From Phaeodactylibacter xiamenensis (lineage in GTDB: Bacteria; Bacteroidota; Bacteroidia; Chitinophagales; Saprospiraceae), in assembly GCF_000759025.1 (NCBI RefSeq), contig NZ_JPOS01000079.1, forward strand, positions 124,001 through 188,000: a stretch of 64,000 bases of DNA. The letters run 5' to 3'. Positions 11,501-17,966 of the stretch are shown piece after piece. Both the position numbers and the translations under genes were made by a program. How positions within the stretch are numbered: the first letter of the stretch is position 1; every line of letters starts with the position of its first letter. The notes beneath the pieces were generated by a model. The model did no database searches. It was not told the origin of the DNA and was given only the letters and a program-made list of their open reading frames with translations.

Positions 11501-11517
11501 GTTCGAGTCATGGTCAT
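5551..11517 (-). CDS. Large secreted adhesin with T9SS type B (gliding-motility CHU_C-like) C-terminus
   Basis: Signal peptide MTMTRTLLLLVFGALLFGAFPLKAQ; C-terminal YLPNVFSPNEDGVNDIFYVQG...FQVYNRWGEPVFE...GVFVYYVTVTFKNG; SprB-like repeats and two tandem arrays. Confidence 0.9.
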   Translation of the reverse strand: MTMTRTLLLLVFGALLFGAFPLKAQLDCCSPAPLAGPGPINVPTVAGPGNDNDNLANGTCLVGGEHDTYYFIFEATSAGTFEMLLTPNNLGADYDFALLANACPGNAGSQQISCNYVGPINTPPFVPTGIATNPQASWGVTGAAEWENTVNLTAGTTYLLILDNITGNDVGFSLEIGGTATIAPGDPGGGPDPTIFPAGPFCPEDPPFQLTANPPGGTWGGDATSTGLFVPANNGPGIHEVTYSTPGAICPNEATLDIQVLTGPTIVINSGQPLCPEGPPVTLTATPPGGTWGGVATPSGQVNPQALGVGSFQVTYAATGPNGCSGTQTGFVTILPPPTVTFSTPGPFCMSEGVVTLQAQPFGGTWGGVALPNGQVITGVLGPGLHTATYTYTDNNGCTTTEDLVFEIVPDPVVAIVEPDPFCQDDLPVVLEAFPPGGTWGGEVAPNGLFNPQQAGPGFHLVTYTFTDANFCTATDDFLIEVAIPPFTYIDAPQGPFCSSSPPVPLTGIPGGGVWGGEATPGGTFDPSGRTNGTYTVTYTYTDANGCVAVATLDLEISSDLQVSIQDPGPYCEGAMPDTLIGAPAGGTWSGDVDAQGIFDPSALTPGTYQAIYDYTDPEGCEGTDTLQLDILPLPVVLIDSVGTLCEDAAPINLSATPMGGTWSGDASTIGVFDPNANGPGTYQAIYTFENAAGCSDADTISITVSPLPAPVIATAGPFCANDTLQPLSASPAGGVWSGAADTQGNVDPTALGGGLHDVTYTFTTTEGCTAADTLTIEIFDLPSGIISGNGSICQGSGDTVALTLDFAGQQPFTYTVAIDGDAQPALTTNDSTAVFNATLPGSYTLLNVTDGNGCTVTGTGNAEVVLNTAPTVSGIMTTCDSTNTNYTLSFSISGGDSTTYQLQFSDGTIVNNTPPDYTTPPLANGSAYSITVTDANDCNPTVVSGTFSCDCATVAGSMATNLVTACEDEAATLIFNQDAQLDPNDTLLFVLHDNNGTSLGSIFAENDSPVFNFQAGMNFGQTYYVSAVATDVTPGGAPDYSSPCLSVSIGAPVVFYALPAGTLTGDTAICEGATALLTFDFAGTAPFDFTYEANGVLNTVENVNSPYSLPVMPDGAATYVLTSLSDSSPAGCSNILSDSATVILNFPTSANQTLEICQGDSLLLGGAFQTMPGTYVDTLIGSNSCDSLLFSTLVVNIPDTTLLSDTNCDPAQTGTFTEVLTNTDGCDSVIITTVSLLLSDTVMVQLESCDPAEVGTTEELFSNQDGCDSLVITTTTLLPSDTTFVEISSCDPADVGTTEDLLMNQFGCDSLVVTTTLFLESDTTLLDATTCDPIEVGTTEELFSNQDGCDSLVITTTTLLPSDTVFLDATSCNPADVGTAEVLLTNQFGCDSLVVTTTTLLPSDTTFLDAASCDPAEVGTAEVLLTNQFGCDSLIVTTTTLLPSDTVQVAAETCDPAEAGTTQELFVNQFGCDSLVITVTSLLPSDTTMVEAGSCDPADVGTEEVLLTNQFGCDSLILTITSLLPSDTTFLTQSSCDPADVGTEETLLSNQFGCDSLIITTTTLLMSDTTMVSANSCDPADVGTTQELFTNQNGCDSLVITTTTLLPSDTTLINTASCQPEDVGTVTEILTNQFGCDSVVITTTTLAPLEIAANVTSSYGPFEVSCAGGDDGIAAVDILSNEFEPPFSYSWSTGANTPEVDNLPAGTHYVTVSSANGCIAVDSVILTAPEDLLINLNVSPISCFGETDGAVQIVAEGGTPPYVYALDGGAFQNNSTFTGLDDGNYSVAVQDVNGCVTTAAILINQPLELEVSLGEDIDIQTGASAILAIETNIAPEDIDTIIWEPRFPTECPDCLEQVVTPLVTTAYSVMVQDINGCMAGDQVNVIVDQRQSVYLPNVFSPNEDGVNDIFYVQGDDRVEQVDEFQVYNRWGEPVFEAYNFPINDDQFGWDGTFRGSLMNSGVFVYYVTVTFKNGTTAQFKGDVVLMR
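6577..7925 (-). repeat. 11 tandem units of 41 aa (123 bp): SDTT(x)...SCDPADVGT(x)E(x)L(x)NQFGCDSL(x)(x)TTTTLLP
   Basis: Counted 11 SDT...CDP units in the translation; the DNA motif ctatcgcaccca recurs at ~123-bp spacing (for example 6604, 6727, 6850). Confidence 0.9.
9170..10950 (-). repeat. 8 Ig-like repeats with GGTWGG / GGTWSG core
   Basis: Cores PGGTWGGDATSTG, PGGTWGGVATPSG, FGGTWGGVALPNG, PGGTWGGEVAPNG, GGGVWGGEATPGG, AGGTWSGDVDAQG, MGGTWSGDASTIG, AGGVWSGAADTQG. Confidence 0.85.
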
Positions 11518-11759
11518 CTTGGTTCCTGATCAATAAAAAGCGTGATCCGCAGCTGCGAGTAGCAGTAGCGGAATTTCATGTTTTGGTCTTTAAGGAAAAG
11601 AATGGTTGGGGATCCAGGTGCGTGTGTAGCAAAAGTAAGGCAAGCGTCGTCATTTTCCATTCTTCTTGCTGTAATAATTGTGTATTGTTTTATCCTTTAC
11701 TGTTTTCTATTGATTTAACCAATAAGGTTATTTCTTTTTCATTGCCGTACACTTTTATT

Positions 11760-12833
11760 TCACGGGAAGTTCTTTGAAAATTGGAAAGAAAGATTCATAG
11801 CATGCCTGACATAAAATCGGACAGCCCTCAGTCCAATCTGAAACACGGACAAGCTATCGATTCGGTCTTTACGGCAGAATTTACCCAACTGGGCTGAGGT
11901 TCGGGCATCAAACTCGAACAAGATACAGATGATGAAAGCCAGGCTAGCCACGATCAAGAGATTGAACAAGGTTTGAGGCTCTTCAATCCTGGTTTTATGA
12001 ATGTGGAATCCGCGAGATTTGATATCGCCGAAAAAGGTTTCAATGTGATACCTCTTTCGGTAATATGTTTCGGCTTGCGGGCCATATTCCAAGCTGGTCA
12101 ACAGATACAAAGGTCGGTCATATCGGGTCCGGTCATGCCAGAACAAGACATTGACTGGCCCAAACCCTTGCTTAGTCACATACATTTGGGGCAGGAACAA
12201 GCTTTTTTGACCGATACTTGCGGCCAAATGGCCAAAAGCCGAAGCATTCTCCATGTCCGGATGATCGGCTACCAAAGTATCCTTCGCCGTTTTTAGCACG
12301 TACTCCCAACCGTGAGCCAAACAAGACTGTTGCAACTCGCAGCCGTCGAATTCGGCATCTCCCAGCAGGAAAATCCGGCAATCCTGTTCCAGGATACTGT
12401 CCATAAGCATCGCCACTTGACCGATAATGGCCACGTGCATGTGTTCCGGGAAATGGCCTTTGGGAGCTTTACGAACTACCCAACAAATGGGAATGGCTCG
12501 CCTGCGCCAGATTACACTGACCATCAGCGCCATGCAGTCTTTGCCCACACAGGAGCCATCGATGGCCAGAACTAACTCTCCAGCCTTGCTCAGAGAGTGG
12601 AGAATCGGAAGAAGGTAGGGTATAAAGTGTACCGTGACATCGGTCCACTTATTTTGCAACCAACGCTTGGCCTTCTTGACCCGACTTTCCAGGTCAGTGG
12701 GGTCTTCCATATGGCGGCCCAACTCTGATAAAGATGCCCGGCCACCTTTGATTAAGGCACCTAATAAACCAGATAAGACGGTTAATCGACGCAAGGCGTT
12801 GCCTTGTGGAACCTCAGATTGATGCTTTATCAA
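11760..12833 (-). CDS. IS4-family-like DDE transposase
   Basis: LVLAIDGSCVGKD, LLGDAEFDG and YYRKRYHIETFFGDIKSRGFHIHKTR (Y-R-E-K-type signature); lies between matched TIRs. Confidence 0.88.
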   Translation of the reverse strand: MIKHQSEVPQGNALRRLTVLSGLLGALIKGGRASLSELGRHMEDPTDLESRVKKAKRWLQNKWTDVTVHFIPYLLPILHSLSKAGELVLAIDGSCVGKDCMALMVSVIWRRRAIPICWVVRKAPKGHFPEHMHVAIIGQVAMLMDSILEQDCRIFLLGDAEFDGCELQQSCLAHGWEYVLKTAKDTLVADHPDMENASAFGHLAASIGQKSLFLPQMYVTKQGFGPVNVLFWHDRTRYDRPLYLLTSLEYGPQAETYYRKRYHIETFFGDIKSRGFHIHKTRIEEPQTLFNLLIVASLAFIICILFEFDARTSAQLGKFCRKDRIDSLSVFQIGLRAVRFYVRHAMNLSFQFSKNFP

Positions 12834-12868
12834 CCATTTTTTAGATCTTTGCAGAACGGCATTTTGAA

Positions 12869-12908
12869 AGGGTTTTCTGCAAAGATTTTTAAAATCTCAG
12901 AAAACCCT
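12869..12908. promoter_or_regulatory. Long palindrome inside the IS, upstream of the transposase
   Basis: AGGGTTTTCTG caa AGATTTT t AAAATCT CAGAAAACCCT, near perfect. Confidence 0.6.
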
Positions 12909-13037
12909 TATTTTTTCTGTCTCTCTTTCCAAACTTTCAATGAACTTTTTGCCGAGCTAAAAGTGTACGGCAATGAAATTTCTTTAATCTGTGGATCAAT
13001 GATTTGCGAAAAAGTAGAAAAAAAGACGGTCTAAAGG

Positions 13038-13070
13038 TTTGCTTTTGTCTTCGGGATTAGAGTATATTTG
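13038..13070 (+). promoter_or_regulatory. Possible Bacteroidota promoter for the tRNA-Gly cluster
   Basis: TTTG (13038-13041), 21-nt gap, TATATTTG (TAnnTTTG, 13063-13070), about 40 nt before the first tRNA. Confidence 0.55.
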
Positions 13071-13109
13071 CATCGCTCTTAGAAAAAAGGGTATTTGAAA
13101 TATTAATAA

Positions 13110-13185
13110 GCGGATGTAGCTCAGCTGGTAGAGCGCAACCTTGCCAAGGTTGAGGTCGCGGGTTCGAATCTCGTCATCCGCTCCA
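13110..13185 (+). tRNA. tRNA-Gly(GCC)
   Basis: GCGGATG/CATCCGC acceptor stem, CAACC-TTGCCAA-GGTTG anticodon arm, GCGGG-TTCGAAT-CTCGT T arm, U73, encoded CCA. Confidence 0.95.
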
Positions 13186-13231
13186 CTAAAAGTGGAGCAA
13201 AGTGTTGCTTCACTCATTTGAAAATAAGTAA

Positions 13232-13418
13232 GCGGATGGAGCGTCCCGATAACTATCGGGACTAAGGTTGAAGTCCGGCGGGGCCCCGACAAGCTTTGCT
13301 TCGTCGGGGATGCAGACAGGCAAAGCCTCGTCTGCATTCGAACTTGCCCTGACAAAACCTTTTCGTCAGGGTCTCGCTTGTCCGACGTAGCCTTGGCGAA
13401 GTAGGATCATCCGCTCCA
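13232..13418 (+). other. tRNA-Gly-derived remnant with hairpin insertions, copy 1 (187 nt)
   Basis: Starts gcggatg and ends catccgctcca; the interior holds palindromes GTCCCGATAACTATCGGGAC, CCCCGACaagctttgcttcGTCGGGG, ATGCAGACaggcaaagcctcGTCTGCAT, CCCTGACaaaaccttttcGTCAGGG. Confidence 0.8.
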
Positions 13419-13491
13419 CGAAGTGAAGCAAAATGTTGCTTCACGACAATTGAAATAAAATTAGTAAGCTCTAATATTTTAGGGCAAATAA

Positions 13492-13621
13492 GCGGATGTA
13501 GCTCAGCTGGTAGAGCGCAACCTTGCCAAGGTTGAGGTTCGGCGGGTCCCGACGAAGCACAGCTTGTCGGGATGCAGACAGGCAAAGCCTGGTCTGCATT
13601 CGAATCTCGTCATCCGCTCCA
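13492..13621 (+). other. tRNA-Gly(GCC)-like gene interrupted in the T arm by two hairpins (130 nt)
   Basis: Intact acceptor, D and anticodon arms; between GCGGG and TTCGAAT lie TCCCGACgaagcacagcttGTCGGGA and TGCAGACaggcaaagcctgGTCTGCA. Confidence 0.85.
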
Positions 13622-13688
13622 AATTGATGGAGCAAAAAAGTTGCTCTTTTGTACTGAAAAATAAGATTAGCTTTAGCAAAGCAAATAA

Positions 13689-13764
13689 GCGGATGTAGCT
13701 CAGCTGGTAGAGCGCAACCTTGCCAAGGTTGAGGTCGCGGGTTCGAATCTCGTCATCCGCTCCA
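13689..13764 (+). tRNA. tRNA-Gly(GCC), second intact copy
   Basis: Same sequence as 13110-13185. Confidence 0.95.
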
Positions 13765-13810
13765 CTAAAAGTGGAGCAAAGTGTTGCTTCACTCATTTGA
13801 AAATAAGTAA

Positions 13811-13997
13811 GCGGATGGAGCGTCCCGATAACTATCGGGACTAAGGTTGAAGTCCGGCGGGGCCCCGACAAGCTTTGCTTCGTCGGGGATGCAGACAGGC
13901 AAAGCCTCGTCTGCATTCGAACTTGCCCTGACAAAACCTTTTCGTCAGGGTCTCGCTTGTCCGACGTAGCCTTGGCGAAGTAGGATCATCCGCTCCA
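13811..13997 (+). other. tRNA-Gly-derived remnant with hairpin insertions, copy 2 (187 nt)
   Basis: Same as 13232-13418 by eye. Confidence 0.8.
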
Positions 13998-14040
13998 AAT
14001 TGGAGCAAAGCAGTTGCTTCACTCATTTGAAAGGAACTAA

Positions 14041-14187
14041 GCAGATGTGGCTTCCCGGTAAAACAGAGGTAGATCATCCCTGTGCAACCGGGATTAAGTT
14101 TGAGATCGCGGGTCCCGACGAATCACAGCTTGTCGGGGATGCAGACAGGCAAAGCCTCGTCTGCATTCGAATCTCGTCATCCGCTCA
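14041..14187 (+). other. Third, more diverged tRNA-Gly-derived remnant with hairpin insertions
   Basis: gcagatgtggcttcccgg... followed by gcgggTCCCGACgaatcacagcttGTCGGGgATGCAGACaggcaaagcctcGTCTGCATtcgaatctcgtcatccgctca. Confidence 0.75.
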
Positions 14188-14189
14188 AA

Positions 14190-14218
14190 AGCCTTCTGTA
14201 CGCAGAAGGCTTTTTTTG
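14190..14218 (+). terminator. Rho-independent terminator after the tRNA-Gly cluster
   Basis: AGCCTTCTG tac GCAGAAGGCT TTTTTTG. Confidence 0.85.
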
Positions 14219-14326
14219 TTTGCCGGTAGCCCCTATTTTGGCTATCTTGTGAGCGCTAGTAAGCATACCACTCAACGGAGTGGAGCTTTACTTTAGCCAT
14301 ACCTTTTTATTGGATGTACCCAATTT

Positions 14327-14651
14327 GCCCGGATGGTGGAATTGGTAGACACGCAGGACTTAAAGCAATTTGAGTGCGCCGGCGGAAACGCCGGATGTAG
14401 AACTTCTCAAATTCGGGGAAGCCTTCTCCTTTATCGGAATGGTAATCCCGAGCCAAGTCCCGGCCTAGCCGGGGAAGGTGTAGAGACTTGACGGGAAGCG
14501 CCTAAGTACGGACAATCGTCGGTATACGGTGAAGAGAAAGTCCAGGTCACAAATCCTGACATTGATCGTCAGGGGCAGCGAAAGCTGTAGCTGGTAAGAA
14601 AATCCTGTGGCCATTGCGGCCGTGCGGGTTCAAGCCCCGCTCCGGGTACCA
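14327..14651 (+). tRNA. tRNA-Leu(UAA), split gene: exon 1 14327-14361, exon 2 14599-14651
   Basis: Joined exons GCCCGGATGGTGGAATTGGTAGACACGCAGGACTT + AAAATCCTGTGGCCATTGCGGCCGTGCGGGTTCAAGCCCCGCTCCGGGTACCA closely match bacterial tRNA-Leu(UAA). Confidence 0.93.
14362..14598 (+). ncRNA. Group I intron (IC3/cyanobacterial tRNA-Leu-like), ~237 nt, ORF-less
   Basis: Inserted after U34; ends in G; P-like CTCAAATTCGGGGAAGCC, Q-like GGTAATCCCGAGCCAAGTCC, R-like AAGGTGTAGAGACTTGACGGGAAGCGCC, S-like GAAGAGAAAGTCC, P9-like GCAGCGAAAGCTGT. Confidence 0.92.
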
Positions 14652-14689
14652 CAGGGTACTAACTATAGTACCCATTGAAACGCTGACGA

Positions 14690-14720
14690 AGCCCTGTATT
14701 CCTGGAATGCAGGGCTTTTT
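14690..14720 (+). terminator. Rho-independent terminator after tRNA-Leu
   Basis: AGCCCTG tattcctggaatg CAGGGCT TTTT. Confidence 0.8.
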
Positions 14721-14854
14721 AGCGTTTGATGCCCATCCTTACGCAGCTGGGCGAACGGGACGACGACCTTAATGCCGACTTGTTTACAGTCTCTTTTGAT
14801 ACCTACAATCAGATGATTGATGCCTTTACGTTTTTGATATATCCACCAAAGGGC

Positions 14855-17749
14855 CTAATATTCCAAAATAAACTTCGACAAATTCTGCCCCTTCTCCAGG
14901 TCCAGTTTTTTGCGCAGGCGGTAGCGGGCCACCTCCACGCCCCGCTGTGAGATGCTCAGCAGGTTGGCAATCTCTTTGGTGTTGAGGTTGAGCCGCAGCA
15001 GGGTGCAAAGCTTTTGCTCGTTGGGCGAGAGGTCGGGGTAGGCCTGTTGCAGGCGGGAGAGGAAATCACCGTGTACTTTATCAAAGTGAAACTCGAATTG
15101 CTCCCAGTCTTCCTGCAGCTTAAGGTTGGTGTCAATTTCCTTTACTATGCGCTCCAGGGCTTGCTTGGCCTCGGCCCAGCGGCCGTTTTCCTTCAGCGAC
15201 TGTAGTTCTTGTTTGATGGAGTCAATAAATTCATTTTTGACCACCAGGTTCATGGTGGAGGCAGCGAGCAGGTTGCTGACGTGCTGCAATTCGGTCCGAA
15301 CCTTTTCCCGTTGCAGCTGGTCTACGGCGTGCTGTTTTTCTGCCTCAATTTGTGTGAGTTTTTGCTGCTCTTTCCGCAATTCCAGCTGTTGTTGTTGTTC
15401 CAGCCGGTGGGCTTTGCGCTGATAGCGCTTGCGCTGCAGGTTGAAAAGCGTAACCAGGGCGGCGATGCCCAGCAGCAAATACAGGAGCTGAGCTACTTTA
15501 CTCAGATAAAACGGGGGCGTGACGGTGACTTGAACGGGCTGGCTTGTGATGGTCGCCCCCAGATTGCTACGGGCCTGTGCACGGAAAGTGTAAGTGCCGG
15601 GCTTCAGGTTGGTGTACTCTTTGCTCGTGGTGCCCGTCCAGGGGCTGAAGCGCTCATCGAAGCCTTCAAGAATATACCGGTATTTGGTGTCGTTCAGGTT
15701 GGAAAACTGGAAAGCTTCGATGCTGAATTTTATGATTTTTGTGCCGGGCCCCACTTGAATTTCAGCAGGGGCACCAGGCGCTGGCGCGAAGGGGTTCAGT
15801 GCATACAATTCCTGATCTTTGGAGGTGCTGTACACTTGCCGGGCGACTATCGGCTGTTGTACGGTGGGCTGGTCTTCGGCGGCGGGCATGTAGTGCACAA
15901 ACCCATCATTGGCAGAAAACAAGATGCCCTGCCGGATATGCACGGAGGCATGCAGCAGGTCGTTGTTCAGGTGGTAACGCAACTGGTAAAGCGAAGAAGG
16001 CTGGTATTGATAATTGTCCTGGCTGACTTTCTCATAAAAGCCCACACTGTTGTCGCAGAGCAGGTGGATGTTGTTCTTTTGGTCTTGGGCAACCAAATAA
16101 ACGGGCTGTTGCTCTGGCCCTTCTGAAAAAAGCTCGGTTGCCGAAATACGGGCGTTTTCAGGGTCGAGGTGGTACAGTCCTATAGAGGTGGCCAGGAAAA
16201 GCTCGTCTTCCACTTCCGACAGGGCAATTTGCTCGCCGCTCAGCTCCAGCGAATCTGCGGAGATGGGCGTGGCGGCCACCGATGTCAAATCCGGCGATAA
16301 GGATAAGCGGTAGAGCCCCTTGTAGTATTGGCTGACCCAAATGCGGCCCTCCCGGTCTTCCTCAAAAAAGCGGCTCGATAAATTGAACCCCTTCAGCGGA
16401 TGGGCCAGCGATAGCACTTGCTGAGGGCCGATTTTGAAAAGATAAAGCCCGAAGTAGCCACCCCCTATGGCATAGCCCGGTTGCGATCGCAGTGGCTTTA
16501 CGCCCCAAATGCCATCCGTAGCGGCGACCTGCCGGGCTTGCCCGTTTTCCAGCAAGAACAGCCCCCGGTGGTGGCCTGCGTACAGCCGTCCCCCAACTTC
16601 GGAAATGCCATAGGACGGCCCTTCAGTGCCGCTCAGGAACCGGCTCTTTTTTGCCCCTTTGGGAAGAAAGTAAATTCCACTGGAAGAGGTGAAATAAGCG
16701 CCTTCATTGGTCTCATAGCCTTCGTACCCGCTGCCCTGCAGACCGATATTCTTGCCGATCAGCCGCATAGGCGAATTGATATGGATCAGGGCAATGCCGT
16801 TTTGAAGCCCCACCCATAAATTCCCTTCGTAGTCCTGATAACTGCGCAGGCAGGCGTTGGTCGCCAGGCCGGCATCAACCGTGATGTGCTCCAGTACCTG
16901 AGTCTGTGGATTGAATAAAAACAGACCTGCTGTTTGGGTGGCAATGGCCATCCGGCGGTCGGAAAGCTGCAGCACGTGATTCACATAGGTGCCTTCCAGG
17001 GCTTTCTCTAGGGTAGGGTAGGGCTGTTCCATTTTCATTGGGGTCCGGTACTCCATCTGCCCGGAATTGTAAAACAACAGATAACCCTGCTCGTGTGCAA
17101 TCATGCCCGTGAGTACCCCACCGAGCGCTTCAAACCCATAGACCGGGTTCAGCCCGTTACTGCCCACTTCGAACAGCACGCCCTTTTGGGTTTGGGCGAA
17201 GAGCTTGTTGTTAACCTCAAAGCACCGCTCCAGCCCATCTTCGTGGTCCAGCACCCGGATTTCCCTGCCATCATAAACGTAAATCCCCTGAAAGGTGCAG
17301 AAATATGTTTTGCCACCGATCAGAAAAACATCCCAGACTTCATCAAATTCAGCGTGGGGCTCCGGAACAGCCGCCGCGAGCGACCGGTACTGCCAGTCGC
17401 CTTCGAAATACCCAAAGTCTCCCTGCGCCCCCACATAAAGGCGATCATGGTCTTCGTCGAAGGCTAGCGAACGGTTTTTCTTTCCGTTTTTGAAATTGTA
17501 ACGCCCCCATTCCCTGCCATTAAATGAGAGGACACAGAGGTTGTTGGCTACAAAGAGCCGCATGTCCCGGTTTTGTGCAAAGTCGATATTCTGAATCCCG
17601 GCTTTGTAGTCTGAAGGGTAGAAATTCTGAATAGGATAGATGCCCTGAAGCGGTTGAGCCACCAAAACAACAACTGAACACAGGAAAAAGTAACAGATGA
17701 ATGCCTGGTGAGTAATGTGGTGGAGGTTGTGCAGGTTTTGATTAGGCAT
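14855..17749 (-). CDS. Membrane-bound transcriptional regulator: two-component-regulator propeller + Y_Y_Y domain + TM + coiled coil + LuxR-type HTH
   Basis: Propeller-like repeats (DYEGNLWVGLQNGIALI, DREGRIWVSQYYKGLYRL); FRAQARSNLGATITSQPVQVTVTPPFYLSKVAQLLYLLLGIAAL; C-terminal LSPNEQKLCTLLRLNLNTKEIANLLSISQRGVEVARYRLRKKL. Confidence 0.9.
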   Translation of the reverse strand: MPNQNLHNLHHITHQAFICYFFLCSVVVLVAQPLQGIYPIQNFYPSDYKAGIQNIDFAQNRDMRLFVANNLCVLSFNGREWGRYNFKNGKKNRSLAFDEDHDRLYVGAQGDFGYFEGDWQYRSLAAAVPEPHAEFDEVWDVFLIGGKTYFCTFQGIYVYDGREIRVLDHEDGLERCFEVNNKLFAQTQKGVLFEVGSNGLNPVYGFEALGGVLTGMIAHEQGYLLFYNSGQMEYRTPMKMEQPYPTLEKALEGTYVNHVLQLSDRRMAIATQTAGLFLFNPQTQVLEHITVDAGLATNACLRSYQDYEGNLWVGLQNGIALIHINSPMRLIGKNIGLQGSGYEGYETNEGAYFTSSSGIYFLPKGAKKSRFLSGTEGPSYGISEVGGRLYAGHHRGLFLLENGQARQVAATDGIWGVKPLRSQPGYAIGGGYFGLYLFKIGPQQVLSLAHPLKGFNLSSRFFEEDREGRIWVSQYYKGLYRLSLSPDLTSVAATPISADSLELSGEQIALSEVEDELFLATSIGLYHLDPENARISATELFSEGPEQQPVYLVAQDQKNNIHLLCDNSVGFYEKVSQDNYQYQPSSLYQLRYHLNNDLLHASVHIRQGILFSANDGFVHYMPAAEDQPTVQQPIVARQVYSTSKDQELYALNPFAPAPGAPAEIQVGPGTKIIKFSIEAFQFSNLNDTKYRYILEGFDERFSPWTGTTSKEYTNLKPGTYTFRAQARSNLGATITSQPVQVTVTPPFYLSKVAQLLYLLLGIAALVTLFNLQRKRYQRKAHRLEQQQQLELRKEQQKLTQIEAEKQHAVDQLQREKVRTELQHVSNLLAASTMNLVVKNEFIDSIKQELQSLKENGRWAEAKQALERIVKEIDTNLKLQEDWEQFEFHFDKVHGDFLSRLQQAYPDLSPNEQKLCTLLRLNLNTKEIANLLSISQRGVEVARYRLRKKLDLEKGQNLSKFILEY

Positions 17750-17966
17750 AAAGATTTGTTATTCAGGAATTTAATTTTGTTATTGTGTAAGTTTGTAGCG
17801 ATAAAATTATAAAAAGTGAAAGAAATGATGAGTTAAGTTTTTTAAGCTGGAGGTTAAAATACTATTTTTTTGGGTTAACATAGCACTGGTTTTTAGCGTG
17901 GCGCTCAGGTTGTCTTTATACTGTGCATACTGCCTGAAGCTCCATTTGCCCTAACTGATTAAATCC

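Larger units (their letters stand above)
11738..12977. mobile_element. Complete IS4-family-like insertion sequence, ~1240 bp, 20-bp TIRs, 8-bp TSD ATTTCTTT
   Basis: Left end TTCATTGCCGTACACTTTTA (11738-11757) is the reverse complement of right end TAAAAGTGTACGGCAATGAA (12958-12977); ATTTCTTT flanks both ends (11730-11737 and 12978-12985). Confidence 0.9.
13110..13997 (+). repeat. Direct duplication of a ~309-bp unit (tRNA-Gly + remnant): 13110-13418 and 13689-13997, offset 579 bp
   Basis: The two blocks read the same, including the spacer ctccactaaaagtggagcaaagtgttgcttcactcatttgaaaataagtaa. Confidence 0.85.

Noticed and set aside
12996-14077. Minus-strand ORFs of 78-143 aa across the tRNA-Gly cluster (MSGQVRMQTRLCLSASPTKQSLSGPRRTST...)
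   Set aside because: They are translations of tRNA and hairpin repeats, not proteins; their similarity to each other reflects the DNA duplication.
13110-14187. CRISPR array
   Set aside because: Repeated units are tRNA-Gly genes and tRNA-derived remnants of unequal length, with no short regular repeat/spacer pattern and no cas genes.
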